A stretch of DNA of 64,000 nt from JAFKKS01 sp050187875 (lineage in GTDB: Bacteria; Pseudomonadota; Alphaproteobacteria; Rhizobiales; Xanthobacteraceae): contig JBFWXB010000021.1 in the NCBI GenBank assembly GCA_050187875.1, positions 1-64,000 of the forward strand, read 5' to 3'. Made by a program: the position numbers and the translations under genes. The notes beneath the pieces are model-generated. The model saw only the letters and a program-made list of their open reading frames with translations, did not search any database and was not told the origin of the DNA. Positions within the stretch are counted from its first letter, which is position 1, and each line of letters begins with the position of its first letter. Of this stretch, positions 45,157 through 52,875 are shown piece after piece.

Positions 45157-45499
45157 GATTCCTCCGGCTGCTATTGCGGAATTCGCACGATCAACTGGTG
45201 ATGAGCATTCACGCCAATTGCGCCGCGTTAGGTTCCATGATCCTGCCCATCGCTGTGAAAGACCAGCAACACAGCATTCACGTGGGTCGGCATCTTTGGA
45301 GCGTCCAGCCGCGAGTCACTAGAACGCCGCATCGATCAAATGAATTCGGCTAACGTCGCGCGAAGGTTACCTTGATTAGAAAAAATTGCTTCCGACGTTC
45401 GGCACCGCAGTCGAGCACGCAGTTTTGAACTCGACGCGGCTCTCCCGGTTGCTAACAAGGCCACTGCGCGAAACGTCCGCCTGCGAGCGAGCAGCTATC
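45157..45499. other. Spacer with one promoter motif
   Basis: This 343-bp divergent spacer separates the peroxiredoxin-like gene (minus) from the disulfide reductase (plus). Apart from the minus-strand GTAACC-N16-CGAA motif I see no gene or structured element in it. Confidence 0.5.
45345..45370 (-). promoter_or_regulatory. SigF-type ECF promoter motif (minus strand)
   Basis: Read on the minus strand, GTAACC (45370-45365) is followed after exactly 16 bases by CGAA (45348-45345). The same pair occurs upstream of the thioredoxin gene and of bufA. The motif points toward the truncated peroxiredoxin-like gene, whose start is about 190 bases downstream. Confidence 0.65.
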
Positions 45500-46924
45500 A
45501 TGTCGTCAAGCGAACAAGTCGACCTTTGTGTGATTGGGGCCGGAGCGACTGGCCTCTCAGTCTCGGCTGCAGCGGCACTTTTAGGATTGAAGGTCGTGCT
45601 GATCGAGCGCGGCCCAATGGGCGGTGAATGCCTCAACACCGGGTGCGTGCCTTCGAAGGCGCTTCTCGCTGCGGCGAAGACGGCCCACACCATCCGCAAT
45701 GCCGAGACGTTCGGAATCAACGCGACGCCATCAATCGATTTCAAGCTCGTGCACGAGCACGTACAGGCGGTGATTAAATCTGTCGCTCCGCACGATTCGG
45801 TCGAACGATTTGAGTCGCTAGGAGTCGAGGTGGTCCAAGGAACAGCACATTTCCTCGACAGCCGCACGATATCCGTAAACGGACGCAGCATCTGCGCAAG
45901 ACGCGCCGTCATTGCGACTGGCTCGGAACCTGCGACCCCGCCGATTGCAGGCTTAGAAAAGGTGCCGTTCTTCACGAACGAGACGATTTTTGACAGCGAC
46001 GTGCTGCCGAAGCACCTGATTATCCTAGGCGGCGGCCCGATTGGCGTCGAGATTGGCCAAGCTTATCGACGTCTCGGTGCTGCCGTGACTATCCTCGAAC
46101 GCGACAGGGCAATGCCCAAGGATGATCCGGACCTCGCTCGCTCCGTGTTGCGGCGACTGGCGCAGGAAGGAAGTTCTATTCGGGAGAACGCGGAAGCGAA
46201 AGCCGTATCTCAGGATGGCGACGAGATCGCCGTCTCTATACAGGCGGCAGGGCAAACGACAGAAGTGCGTGGATCACACATTCTCGTCGCCACCGGACGC
46301 AAACCGAGGACTGCCGGACTCGGGCTACAGGCGGCGGGTGTCGAATACGATGACAAAGGCATCAAAGTAGATCGGCACCTCCAGACGACGCGGCGCGGCA
46401 TCTATGCCGCAGGCGATGTCGTCGATGGGCCGCGGTTCACCCATGTGTGCTCCTATCATGCGGGCATTGTCATCAGGAACGCTGTTTTTCGTCTGTCCGC
46501 GAAACTCGATTATCGATCGCTGCCGTGGGTAACCTATACCGATCCTGAACTCGCGCAGGTGGGGTTGACTGAGGCTCAGGCGCGGAGGCAGCACGGAAAC
46601 GACGTGCGGGTCGTGCAGGTACCGTATGGCGATAACGATCGCGCCCATACTGAGCACCGCACCGATGGACTGCTGAAGTTGATCGTCAGCCGTCGAGGCT
46701 ACGTCATGGGCGCTTCTATCCTCGGAGCAAACGCTGGAGAATTGACTCATATCTGGGTGATCGCGATCGAACAGAAGCTAAGAGTTCGCGATTTGGCGCG
46801 AATGATAGCGCCCTACCCAACATGGAACGAGCTCGACAAGACGGCGGCATTCGAATTCTCCAAACCGCTGCTGAAAAGCCGAATGATACGCGGCGCCGCG
46901 CGCCTTCTATCCTGGTTGCCTTGA
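45500..46924 (+). CDS. Mercuric reductase-like FAD-dependent disulfide oxidoreductase
   Basis: The 474-residue flavoprotein belongs to the class I pyridine-nucleotide disulfide oxidoreductases. FAD binding is at VDLCVIGAGATGLSVSAAAA, the redox cysteines lie in GGECLNTGCVPSKALL, NAD(P)H binding is at LIILGGGPIGVEIGQAY and the second FAD motif is GIYAAGDVVDG. It lacks the N-terminal HMA domain and C-terminal Cys pair of true MerA, so metal reduction is unproven. ATG at 45500 gives the usual N-terminus; the upstream 38 codons are unlikely. It sits beside a redox-stress sigma factor, suggesting a thiol or metal stress role. Confidence 0.9.
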   Translation: MSSSEQVDLCVIGAGATGLSVSAAAALLGLKVVLIERGPMGGECLNTGCVPSKALLAAAKTAHTIRNAETFGINATPSIDFKLVHEHVQAVIKSVAPHDSVERFESLGVEVVQGTAHFLDSRTISVNGRSICARRAVIATGSEPATPPIAGLEKVPFFTNETIFDSDVLPKHLIILGGGPIGVEIGQAYRRLGAAVTILERDRAMPKDDPDLARSVLRRLAQEGSSIRENAEAKAVSQDGDEIAVSIQAAGQTTEVRGSHILVATGRKPRTAGLGLQAAGVEYDDKGIKVDRHLQTTRRGIYAAGDVVDGPRFTHVCSYHAGIVIRNAVFRLSAKLDYRSLPWVTYTDPELAQVGLTEAQARRQHGNDVRVVQVPYGDNDRAHTEHRTDGLLKLIVSRRGYVMGASILGANAGELTHIWVIAIEQKLRVRDLARMIAPYPTWNELDKTAAFEFSKPLLKSRMIRGAARLLSWLP

Positions 46925-47018
46925 ACAAAGAGGCCCGATCATGAGCACTGATAGCGAACAAGATTGGCATCAACGGCGTTGCGCCTATCCCGCATTCAGA
47001 GCGGGCGGCTGAACGATA

Positions 47019-47186
47019 ATGGCGCAGGACCGCGGCGGTCGGCACGAGTACGCCTATCCACCGATTCGCGACTACGGGCTGATCGGTGATCGCCACGGCG
47101 CTGCGCTCGTCGGCCGCAATGGATCGGTTGATTGGTGCTGCTTGGGTCGGCTGGATTCCGATCCAGTGTTCTGCCGGATCCGGCGC
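47019..47186 (+). pseudogene. N-terminal remnant of a GH15-family (glucoamylase/trehalase-like) gene
   Basis: The frame reads YPPIRDYGLIGDRHGAALVG, then RNGSVDWCCLGRLDSDPVFCRI. This is the conserved N-terminal segment of GH15-family proteins (pattern IxDYALIGDxxTAALVxxDGSIDWLCxPRFDS). After about 55 residues the similarity stops abruptly, where a fragment of another gene on the opposite strand begins. Only this stub of a normally 600-residue gene remains. Confidence 0.7.
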
Positions 47187-47306
47187 AAGTTCAATATCCA
47201 GCAAGCTCTTGATGGTGTCTTCAGGGACCCTGAACGCTTGCGCCACGCAAGAATGCGTCCCATGGCAAGATCGGCAGCTGTTAACGCCGGAGACATAGGG
47301 TCGTCT
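47165..47306 (-). pseudogene. Internal fragment of a carboxymuconolactone decarboxylase/peroxidase-related gene
   Basis: On the minus strand a frame reads YVSGVNSCRSCHGTHSCVAQ, then AFRVPEDTIKSLL. It matches the core of AhpD-like peroxidase-related enzymes, including the Cys-x2-Cys-x-x-His active site (CRSCHGTH). It has no start of its own and abuts the GH15 stub and the NrsF stop codon. Pieces of what may be the same gene occur at 49905-50053. Confidence 0.6.
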
Positions 47307-47986
47307 TAGCGCGCCACAATCTTGCGGCGAATGTTCTCAGTCAGGGATTTCCAATTGAGCAATAGCCCGCCGGCCCATCCGGCGAATGCCGTCAAAATGA
47401 AAACCGTACCCATCTGCCAGATCAGCACCATGATGCTGGCGTCCTGCGGATGAAACAGCCGCAGCCCGAAGTTACCGATTCCCGCTGCTGCCAACCCACC
47501 CAAGGCCGTTGTCAGATGCGGCGTTAATGGAGCGCCGCGCCGAACCATGAGCGCCATGGTGATCGCGGGAATCATGCCGACCAACACGATTGCCGGGAAG
47601 CAGAACCAATCAGGCTGGATCGATAGGCCGGCGGCGCCGACCTGAATCCATGACTGCAGGCAACCGAAACCCAAGATTCCGAGCCAGACCGCAAAGGGAA
47701 CAAGCGGCAGGAGGAGGCAGCGTCTGTCATAAGCAGGCACTACGCTTGCGAATGCTGCGAAGCCCGCTGCAAAACCGGTCGCAAGCGCGGCGAGCTGTTC
47801 AACGATATAACTCGGATCGGTAAGTTTGGCCGTGAGATCTGGGCGCGGCGACATCGCCAGCACGACAAGCGCGACATACGGAATTCCCAGCGCAAGCCAG
47901 CGCGCAAGTCTAACCGGTGGTGAAGGAAGTCGCGAAACTGGTTCGGCCCTGGCGACGAGACCCTGAATGAGCTTGTCCGTTTCCAT
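47306..47986 (-). CDS. nrsF: NrsF/DUF1109 family anti-sigma factor
   Basis: The 226-residue protein has six hydrophobic membrane segments beginning at about residues 30-50 and resembles the DUF1109/NrsF family. Members hold an ECF sigma factor of SigF type at the membrane until metal or redox stress releases it. It is encoded directly after the sigma gene, and a GTG four codons upstream overlaps the sigma stop. ATG at 47986 has the better ribosome site (AGGTGA). A Cys pair sits in LLLLPLVPF-GFGCLQSW-DWFCFP regions, and conserved cysteines are thought to be important in this family. Confidence 0.87.
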   Translation of the reverse strand: METDKLIQGLVARAEPVSRLPSPPVRLARWLALGIPYVALVVLAMSPRPDLTAKLTDPSYIVEQLAALATGFAAGFAAFASVVPAYDRRCLLLPLVPFAVWLGILGFGCLQSWIQVGAAGLSIQPDWFCFPAIVLVGMIPAITMALMVRRGAPLTPHLTTALGGLAAAGIGNFGLRLFHPQDASIMVLIWQMGTVFILTAFAGWAGGLLLNWKSLTENIRRKIVAR

Positions 47987-47991
47987 GGCAA

Positions 47992-48549
47992 TCACCTGCT
48001 CAGTTTCCGGCGGAGCGCAATCATCGCTCGATGAACCGAAACCTTGAGCGCTCCAACACTTGTCCCACTCGCTTCAGATGCCTCCTTCAGTGACATTTCA
48101 CGTAGCTTTAACATCTCGATAGCCTCGCGCTGAGCCCGAGGGAGTTGTTCGATTGCTTGCCTCAGCTTTTCAGGATCGCCCAATTCCTCAGCTTGAGTAT
48201 TCGCATTTTCCGCTGAGAAGGTTACGGCCATCTGCCGCCTCTCTTCGTCGGTGGCCGTTCGACGACCGTAGCGCCGCGCCGCATCGGCCAAGCGATTGCG
48301 CGTGATCACAAGCAACCAGGGAACAAAGGGGCGGTTGGGGTCATAGGTGCTACGCACAGCGTGGAGCGACAGCAAGATCTCCTGAACGAGATCCTCGATA
48401 TCGGCATGTTGGAGGAAACGCCGTTGATTAGAAATAATCTGCCGCAGTCTTGGTGCAACTGCGGCCAACAGTTCGGCGTAGGCGTGCGAGTCGCCGGCCT
48501 GAGCGGCGCTCATCAGTGTCCTGAGCCGTTGATCGTTCAGCATGCTCAT
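47992..48549 (-). CDS. sigF: ECF RNA polymerase sigma factor (SigF-like)
   Basis: The 185-residue protein has the two-domain ECF layout. Region 2 is at about residues 20-95 (DIEDLVQEILLSLHAVR, PFVPWLLVITRNRLADAARR) and region 4 at about 125-180 (LPRAQREAIEMLKLREMSLKEASEASGTSVGALKVSVHRAM). It is coupled to the NrsF-type anti-sigma gene. In Caulobacter the SigF/NrsF pair responds to heavy metals and recognises promoters of GTAACC/CGAA type; matching motifs precede three transcription units here. Its own promoter is not obvious in the 125-bp spacer to the divergent thioredoxin gene. Confidence 0.92.
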   Translation of the reverse strand: MSMLNDQRLRTLMSAAQAGDSHAYAELLAAVAPRLRQIISNQRRFLQHADIEDLVQEILLSLHAVRSTYDPNRPFVPWLLVITRNRLADAARRYGRRTATDEERRQMAVTFSAENANTQAEELGDPEKLRQAIEQLPRAQREAIEMLKLREMSLKEASEASGTSVGALKVSVHRAMIALRRKLSR

Positions 48550-48604
48550 TTCGTATGCCCAAGCCTGCTCCTGAATTTGGCCCGGAAGGAGGTCGTAGGT
48601 ACAT

Positions 48605-48629
48605 GTAACCTTTTTCGACCCTCGGCGAA
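48605..48629 (+). promoter_or_regulatory. SigF-type ECF promoter motif upstream of thioredoxin/ccdA
   Basis: GTAACC (48605-48610) and CGAA (48626-48629) are separated by 15 bases, ending 45 bases before the thioredoxin-like start codon. It matches the -35/-10 pattern seen at bufA and near 45.35 kb, with one base shorter spacing. Confidence 0.7.
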
Positions 48630-48674
48630 TTCGGTCTTATCGAGCCGACGTCCCAATTTTGGAGGGTCCCAGAT

Positions 48675-49055
48675 ATGTTCACCAGAGCCCGCGCGGCCAT
48701 TCTTGGAGCTTCATTCCTGGCTTGTCCGCCAAGCTTAGCGCTAGCGGGGAAACCTTTCGATAGCCAGGCGTTCCAGAGCGCTCAGGCGGCGGGGAGAACC
48801 ATCCTGGTGGACGTCAGCGCAACTTGGTGTCCAACCTGCAAGGCGCAGAAACCGATCGTTCAGGACATCGAGCACGCTAATCCCCAATTGATTGTCTTCG
48901 ATGTTGATTTCGATACCGCAAAGGATGTGCTCAAGCGGTTTCGCGTTCGAGCGCAGAGCACGCTGATCGTATTCAAAGGCAAGAAAGAAATTGCGCGCTC
49001 GACCGGGGACACCAATCCTGACAGCCTGCGGAGCTTGGTAGCGAAAGGGTTCTGA
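48675..49055 (+). CDS. Thioredoxin-family protein, exported
   Basis: The 126-residue protein has a signal peptide (RAAILGASFLACPPSLALA) and a thioredoxin-fold domain with active site SATWCPTCKAQKP (Cys-x2-Cys) and the FRVRAQSTLIVFKGKKEI strand, whose position usually has cis-Pro but here reads AQSTL. It would reduce or oxidise disulfides in the periplasm. It is followed after 2 bp by a CcdA-like gene, which would supply electrons across the membrane. A SigF-type promoter lies upstream, so it probably responds to metal or thiol stress. Confidence 0.9.
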   Translation: MFTRARAAILGASFLACPPSLALAGKPFDSQAFQSAQAAGRTILVDVSATWCPTCKAQKPIVQDIEHANPQLIVFDVDFDTAKDVLKRFRVRAQSTLIVFKGKKEIARSTGDTNPDSLRSLVAKGF

Positions 49056-49057
49056 TC

Positions 49058-49782
49058 GTGACCGGAATAGGTGGGCTCGCGCTGAGCTACGCCGCCGGCG
49101 CTCTTTCCACGCTCTCTCCCTGTGTGCTTCCGATTCTGCCAATCATGCTTTTCGGCGTGGTGGAGCGGAATCGGTGGGGTCCGCTATTGCTCGCGTCCGG
49201 CTTGGCAGGTTCTTTCACGGCGACGGGGCTCTGGTCGCCACGTTCGGGTTCAGCATCGGATTCGATCCATCAATGTTGCGGTTCGCCATCGCGGCGCTGA
49301 TGGTGGCTGTCGGCATCGTGCTCCTCGTACCATCCTTGCAAGGATGGCTCGCCTCCCAGGCAGCGTCAGTCACTGCCGGCGGTCAGACGTTGATCGATCG
49401 CATCCAGCCTGCGGGCACGTTTGGCCCATTAGCCCTCGGCGCCATGCTCGGAGTCGTGTGGTCACCTTGCGCCGGACCTACACTCGGGGTCGCCGTCGGC
49501 CTTGCGGCTCAGAGCGAAACAATCGGCAAGGCAGCGCTCCTGATGGGGATTTTCAGCCTTGGAGCGGTCACCCCAATCCTGCTCCTTGCTTACGGCTCGC
49601 GACGCGCGATTGCCGCTCGGCGTGAACTCCTCGCAGGCATCACCAGGATTGCAAAGCCTGTCACCGCAGGAGCTCTCATTGTGCTCGGAGCCTTTGTGCT
49701 GACCGGAATGGATAAGCGACTTGAGACTCTCCTGACGGATGCCATGCCAGCTTGGCTCGTTGGCCTCACGACCAGCCTATGA
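49058..49782 (+). pseudogene. ccdA: CcdA/DsbD-like thiol electron-transfer membrane protein, frameshifted
   Basis: Two overlapping frames together make one CcdA-like protein of about 240 residues with six membrane segments. The first frame carries ALSTLSPCVLPILPIM (first redox Cys) and runs to SGLAGSFTATGL. The second continues VATFGFSIGFDPS and carries VVWSPCAGPTLGVAVGL (second redox Cys). The switch occurs at about 49231, after GGGGCTCTGG, and needs one base shift. Either the gene is broken or the sequence has an indel error. Both signature cysteines are otherwise preserved. It follows the thioredoxin gene by 2 bp. Confidence 0.82.
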
Positions 49783-49813
49783 TTCCATGCAGCGAGCAGT
49801 GCATGGCCTGACA

Positions 49814-50053
49814 TGAAAATGAACCAGCAACGGCGAAAATTTGCGCTCGGCTTGGCTGCAGCCGCTCTTTGCGGGATGCGCGCATCCAGTTGCCTTGCGC
49901 AGGAAAACTGATCGAATTTTATGAAGTCCTGTTGCGAGGACCGACTCCTTTCAGTGAAGCCGAACGCGAGCTCATCGCGCATATTTGAACCCGGCGCCCG
50001 AGCGCTTGGTGAAAGACGGATATTTGCCGCTGCTCGAGCTCATGAAACGATAG
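49814..50053 (+). pseudogene. Decayed exported-protein leader and peroxidase-related gene pieces
   Basis: A 32-codon frame at 49814 encodes a twin-arginine-like leader (MKMNQQRRKFALGLAAAALCG) and stops at 49912. Another frame then reads LIEFYEVLLRGPTPFSEAER and ELIAHI, stopping at 49988. This resembles the N-terminus of AhpD-like peroxidase-related proteins. Next comes PERLVKDGYLPLLELMKR, stopping at 50053, which could be the C-terminus of the same kind of protein. The core with the active-site cysteines is missing here, but a fragment of such a core lies on the minus strand at 47165-47306. Confidence 0.5.
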
Positions 50054-50094
50054 ATTTCTGTCGCACCCGCCCGATCATAAACGGTCGAGTCGGC

Positions 50095-50120
50095 GTAACC
50101 TTTAAGGGGTGGTTGGCGAA
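50095..50120 (+). promoter_or_regulatory. SigF-type ECF promoter motif of the bufferin operon
   Basis: GTAACC (50095-50100), 16 bases, then CGAA (50117-50120), ending 77 bases before the bufA start. It is identical in both boxes and spacing to the minus-strand motif at 45345-45370. Confidence 0.75.
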
Positions 50121-50197
50121 CCCAACATTGCAGGCCGACTGGCGGCTTGACCGTGGCTTGCGTGGCCGCGGGATCCCATTCGACTGGAGGAACCGCA

Positions 50198-50548
50198 ATG
50201 TCCAATCGCACGATGTCTGTCCTGGTTGCCGGCGCATTCGCCGCGGCCGTTGCTTCGCTCACGGCGCCTGCTGTCCTGGCTCAGGGGATGAGCCATCAGG
50301 ACATGGAAAAGATGATGAAGCAGAAGCAGGCGGAGACCTCGAAACAGCTCAAGACCGGAAAATTCGAGAAGTGTTACGGCGTCGCCCTGAAGGGGCAGAA
50401 CGACTGCTACGCCGGCGCCGGTACGACCTGTGCCGGCACCAGCACGGTCAATTACCAGGGCAACGCCTTCAAGCTGGTCGCAAAAGGCACCTGCACGACG
50501 ATCTCGACCCCGAACGGCCACGGCAGCCTGACACCGACAAAAGCCTGA
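50198..50548 (+). CDS. bufA: Bufferin precursor peptide (DUF2282/BufA1 family)
   Basis: The 116-residue precursor starts MSNRTMSVLVAGAFAAAVAS with a signal peptide ending near VLAQG. The core region has four cysteines at 59, 70, 78 and 99 in EKCYGVALKGQNDCYAGAG, TTCAGTS and KGTC, the pattern of DUF2282 bufferins. Such peptides are RiPPs whose cysteines are modified by an MNIO enzyme and which bind copper in the periplasm. A GGAGG site 7 bases before ATG fixes the start. A SigF-type promoter lies upstream, and bufB, bufC and a DoxX gene follow in operon order. Confidence 0.92.
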   Translation: MSNRTMSVLVAGAFAAAVASLTAPAVLAQGMSHQDMEKMMKQKQAETSKQLKTGKFEKCYGVALKGQNDCYAGAGTTCAGTSTVNYQGNAFKLVAKGTCTTISTPNGHGSLTPTKA

Positions 50549-50646
50549 GTTTCGATAATACGACTTAAGCAACAGCCGCGGCGGGAAGCCTGCCCCCCGC
50601 GGCCGTCTGCACCAACAGTGAATTTGTCCGCAGAGGAGCAATGGCC

Positions 50647-51528
50647 ATGGGAGAACTACGAATTGCTCCGACATCAATTCCCGTGCGCGCTGGCGTGGGC
50701 CTTAAAGCCGAGCACTACAGGACGATTCTAGAAGCAAAGCCAGAAATCGGATTCTTCGAAATCCACGCTGAAAATTATATGGGGGCCGGGGGGCCGCCGC
50801 ATCGCTACCTGACCGGAATTCGTGAGCGCTATCCGATATCGCTCCACGGCGTTGGTCTATCGATCGGCGCCGACCGTCCGCTCGATGACGATCATCTCGG
50901 CCGCTTGAAGAATCTCATCGAGCGCTACCAACCGGGTTTGTTTTCGGAACATCTCGCCTGGTCGACGCATGATACGTCGTTCTTCAATGACCTGCTGCCG
51001 GTGCCCTATACGCGCGAGACGCTGGCGCGCGTCTGCGAGCACATCGATGAAGTGCAGGAGGCGCTTGGCCGGCAGATGCTCCTCGAGAATCCCTCGACCT
51101 ACATTCAGTTTGCCGAGAGCACCTATTCAGAGATCGATTTCATTGGCGAAATCGTGCGCCGCACCGGCTGCGGCCTGCTGCTCGACGTTAACAACGTGCA
51201 TGTTGCGTCCGCCAACCAGGAATGGGACCCGCTGCGCTATATCGACGATTACCCACTCGCGCATGTGCAGGAAATTCATCTCGCCGGACATACAAGTGAG
51301 GCCGATGAGCAGAGCCGACCGCTGCTCATCGATACGCATGACCGTCCGGTCGACGAGCTGGTCTGGGACCTATTCGCACACGCGATTGGGCGGCTTGGGC
51401 CTACGCCAACCTTGATCGAGTGGGACGCCAAGGTTCCAGCCTGGTCGACGTTGCAGGCTGAGGCCGACCGGGCCGACGCGATCATGTACACGGCAACTTG
51501 CAACGAGGTCCTCCGTGCGGCTAGTTGA
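50647..51528 (+). CDS. bufB: MNIO-family RiPP-modifying enzyme (DUF692, BufB)
   Basis: The 293-residue TIM-barrel protein belongs to DUF692, the multinuclear non-heme iron-dependent oxidases. Likely metal ligands lie in FFEIHAENYMG, ISLHGVGLSIG, GLFSEHLAWS, LLLDVNNVHV, EIHLAGHT, IDTHDRPV and LIEWDAKVP. With BufC it oxidises precursor cysteines of BufA to heterocycles in the cytoplasm. AGGAG at 50634-50638 favours ATG at 50647 over the ATG two codons upstream at 50641. The gene lies 98 bp after bufA and overlaps bufC by 14 bp. Confidence 0.94.
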   Translation: MGELRIAPTSIPVRAGVGLKAEHYRTILEAKPEIGFFEIHAENYMGAGGPPHRYLTGIRERYPISLHGVGLSIGADRPLDDDHLGRLKNLIERYQPGLFSEHLAWSTHDTSFFNDLLPVPYTRETLARVCEHIDEVQEALGRQMLLENPSTYIQFAESTYSEIDFIGEIVRRTGCGLLLDVNNVHVASANQEWDPLRYIDDYPLAHVQEIHLAGHTSEADEQSRPLLIDTHDRPVDELVWDLFAHAIGRLGPTPTLIEWDAKVPAWSTLQAEADRADAIMYTATCNEVLRAAS

Positions 51529-52321
51529 ACGACAACGAGAATTTGCAAGAGCTTTGCTTGATCCAGTCGCGACGGTGCCGAGCGGCATCGTCGGGCCGGA
51601 TGGTTTGCCAAGCAGCAGACGCTTTGCGGTGTACCGCAACAACGTCGTGGTCGGCTTGGTCGAGGCACTACGGGCCAACTTCCCCGCGACCTATCGACTC
51701 GTCGGCGAAGAATTTTTCCAGGCTATGGCCCGCGAATTCGTCGTGCGCAAGCCGCCGAACTCTCCCATCCTTCTCGACTACGGCGTGGCATTCCCCGATT
51801 TCGTTGAAGGCTTCGAGCCCGCCGAATCGTTGCCTTATCTGCCTGACGTGGCCCGCATCGAGCGAGCATGGACGGAATCCTATAATGCGCCTGAAGCTCT
51901 CGCGCTTTGTGCCGATGCTTTCGCCGACTTGCCAAAGGATCAAACGCCTTCTCTTCGGTTCGAATTGCATCCCTCGCTGCGGCTTGTCCGCCCGCGCTTT
52001 CCGGCGCTGACGATATGGCGCATGAACGTCGCGGATGGCGTTCCGGCGCCCATTGATCTCGAGGCAGGCGGAGAGGACGCTCTGCTGGTGCGGCCTGATG
52101 CGGACGTCGAGGTGCGGTTGCTGCCGCCAGGCGGCGCAGAATTCATAGTCGATCTCTCTCGGGGACACTCGCTGGCGGATGCCGTCAAGGCGGCAATGAG
52201 CATCCCAAGCTCGTTCGACTTGGCAGCTAATCTCGAAACCCTGATCAGTGCTGGCGTCTTTGTCGGGTTCAGTCTGCGTGAAAGCGCCGACGCAGCTCTT
52301 GTTGGACTTGAGATGCGATGA
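51515..52321 (+). CDS. bufC: DUF2063 MNIO partner protein (BufC)
   Basis: The 268-residue protein has the DUF2063 N-terminal domain (ERQREFARALLDP, RFAVYRNNVVVGLVEALRANFPA, VGEEFFQAMAREFV, LDYGVAFPDFVEGFEPAESLPYLPDVARIERAW). Its C-terminal half presents the leader of the precursor to the MNIO enzyme in characterised systems. The start is a GTG inside the last codons of bufB, and its stop overlaps the DoxX ATG as ATGA. It is a dedicated partner of BufB. Confidence 0.93.
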   Translation: MRLVERQREFARALLDPVATVPSGIVGPDGLPSSRRFAVYRNNVVVGLVEALRANFPATYRLVGEEFFQAMAREFVVRKPPNSPILLDYGVAFPDFVEGFEPAESLPYLPDVARIERAWTESYNAPEALALCADAFADLPKDQTPSLRFELHPSLRLVRPRFPALTIWRMNVADGVPAPIDLEAGGEDALLVRPDADVEVRLLPPGGAEFIVDLSRGHSLADAVKAAMSIPSSFDLAANLETLISAGVFVGFSLRESADAALVGLEMR

Positions 52322-52875
52322 ACAGGACCTCAACATTGACATCGAGCCTTGTCCAGATTGTCCAAGCGATAATCGGTGGGCTCGCCTTCATTGCTGGTGC
52401 AATCGCGCCTCTGCTGCTTCGCATCGCGCTTGCAGTCCCATTCTTCAAATCGGGGCTGACAAAATGGGACGGCTTCCTGGCTCTGTCGCCGGCAGCGCAG
52501 TTCCTGTTCGAAGACGAATTCAAGCTGCACATCTTCGGCCAGGCCTATGGCTTTCCCGTGCCGGAGTTCTTCGCCTGGGGAGACGCATTGGCCGAGTTCG
52601 TATTGCCCATCCTGCTCGTTATCGGACTTGCGACTCGCTTCAGCGCGCTCGGCCTCCTGGTGATGACCGGAGTTATTCAGCTTGTGGTGCCTGAAGGCTG
52701 GGCTAATTTCCATCTGCCGTGGGCAGCCCTTGCGGTCGCGATTATCGCAATCGGGCCTGGGAAACTTTCTCTCGATCACGTGATCAAGCAACGCATCCAC
52801 GAGCCGGTGCGTTATCAGGGCAACGGTCGCGAACCGCACGTCGAGCGTTTGACAGGCGCAAGTCATCAGAAATGA
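52318..52875 (+). CDS. DoxX-family membrane protein (bufferin-associated)
   Basis: The 185-residue protein has four membrane helices and DoxX-family features: LLRIALAVPFFKSGLTKWDGF, AYGFPVPEFFAWGDALAEFVLPILLVIGLATRFSALG and a C-terminal cytosolic tail. DoxX proteins commonly close bufferin operons, where they are sometimes called BufD, but their role is unsettled; a part in membrane redox chemistry or peptide handling is guessed. Both ends overlap neighbours by ATGA, coupling it to bufC and to the radical-SAM fusion. Confidence 0.9.
   Translation: MNRTSTLTSSLVQIVQAIIGGLAFIAGAIAPLLLRIALAVPFFKSGLTKWDGFLALSPAAQFLFEDEFKLHIFGQAYGFPVPEFFAWGDALAEFVLPILLVIGLATRFSALGLLVMTGVIQLVVPEGWANFHLPWAALAVAIIAIGPGKLSLDHVIKQRIHEPVRYQGNGREPHVERLTGASHQK

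Noticed and set aside
49921..50568. A 215-codon frame overlapping bufA
   Set aside because: It covers bufA in the wrong frame and gives an Arg/Gly-rich product; bufA has a signal peptide, family motifs and a GGAGG site.
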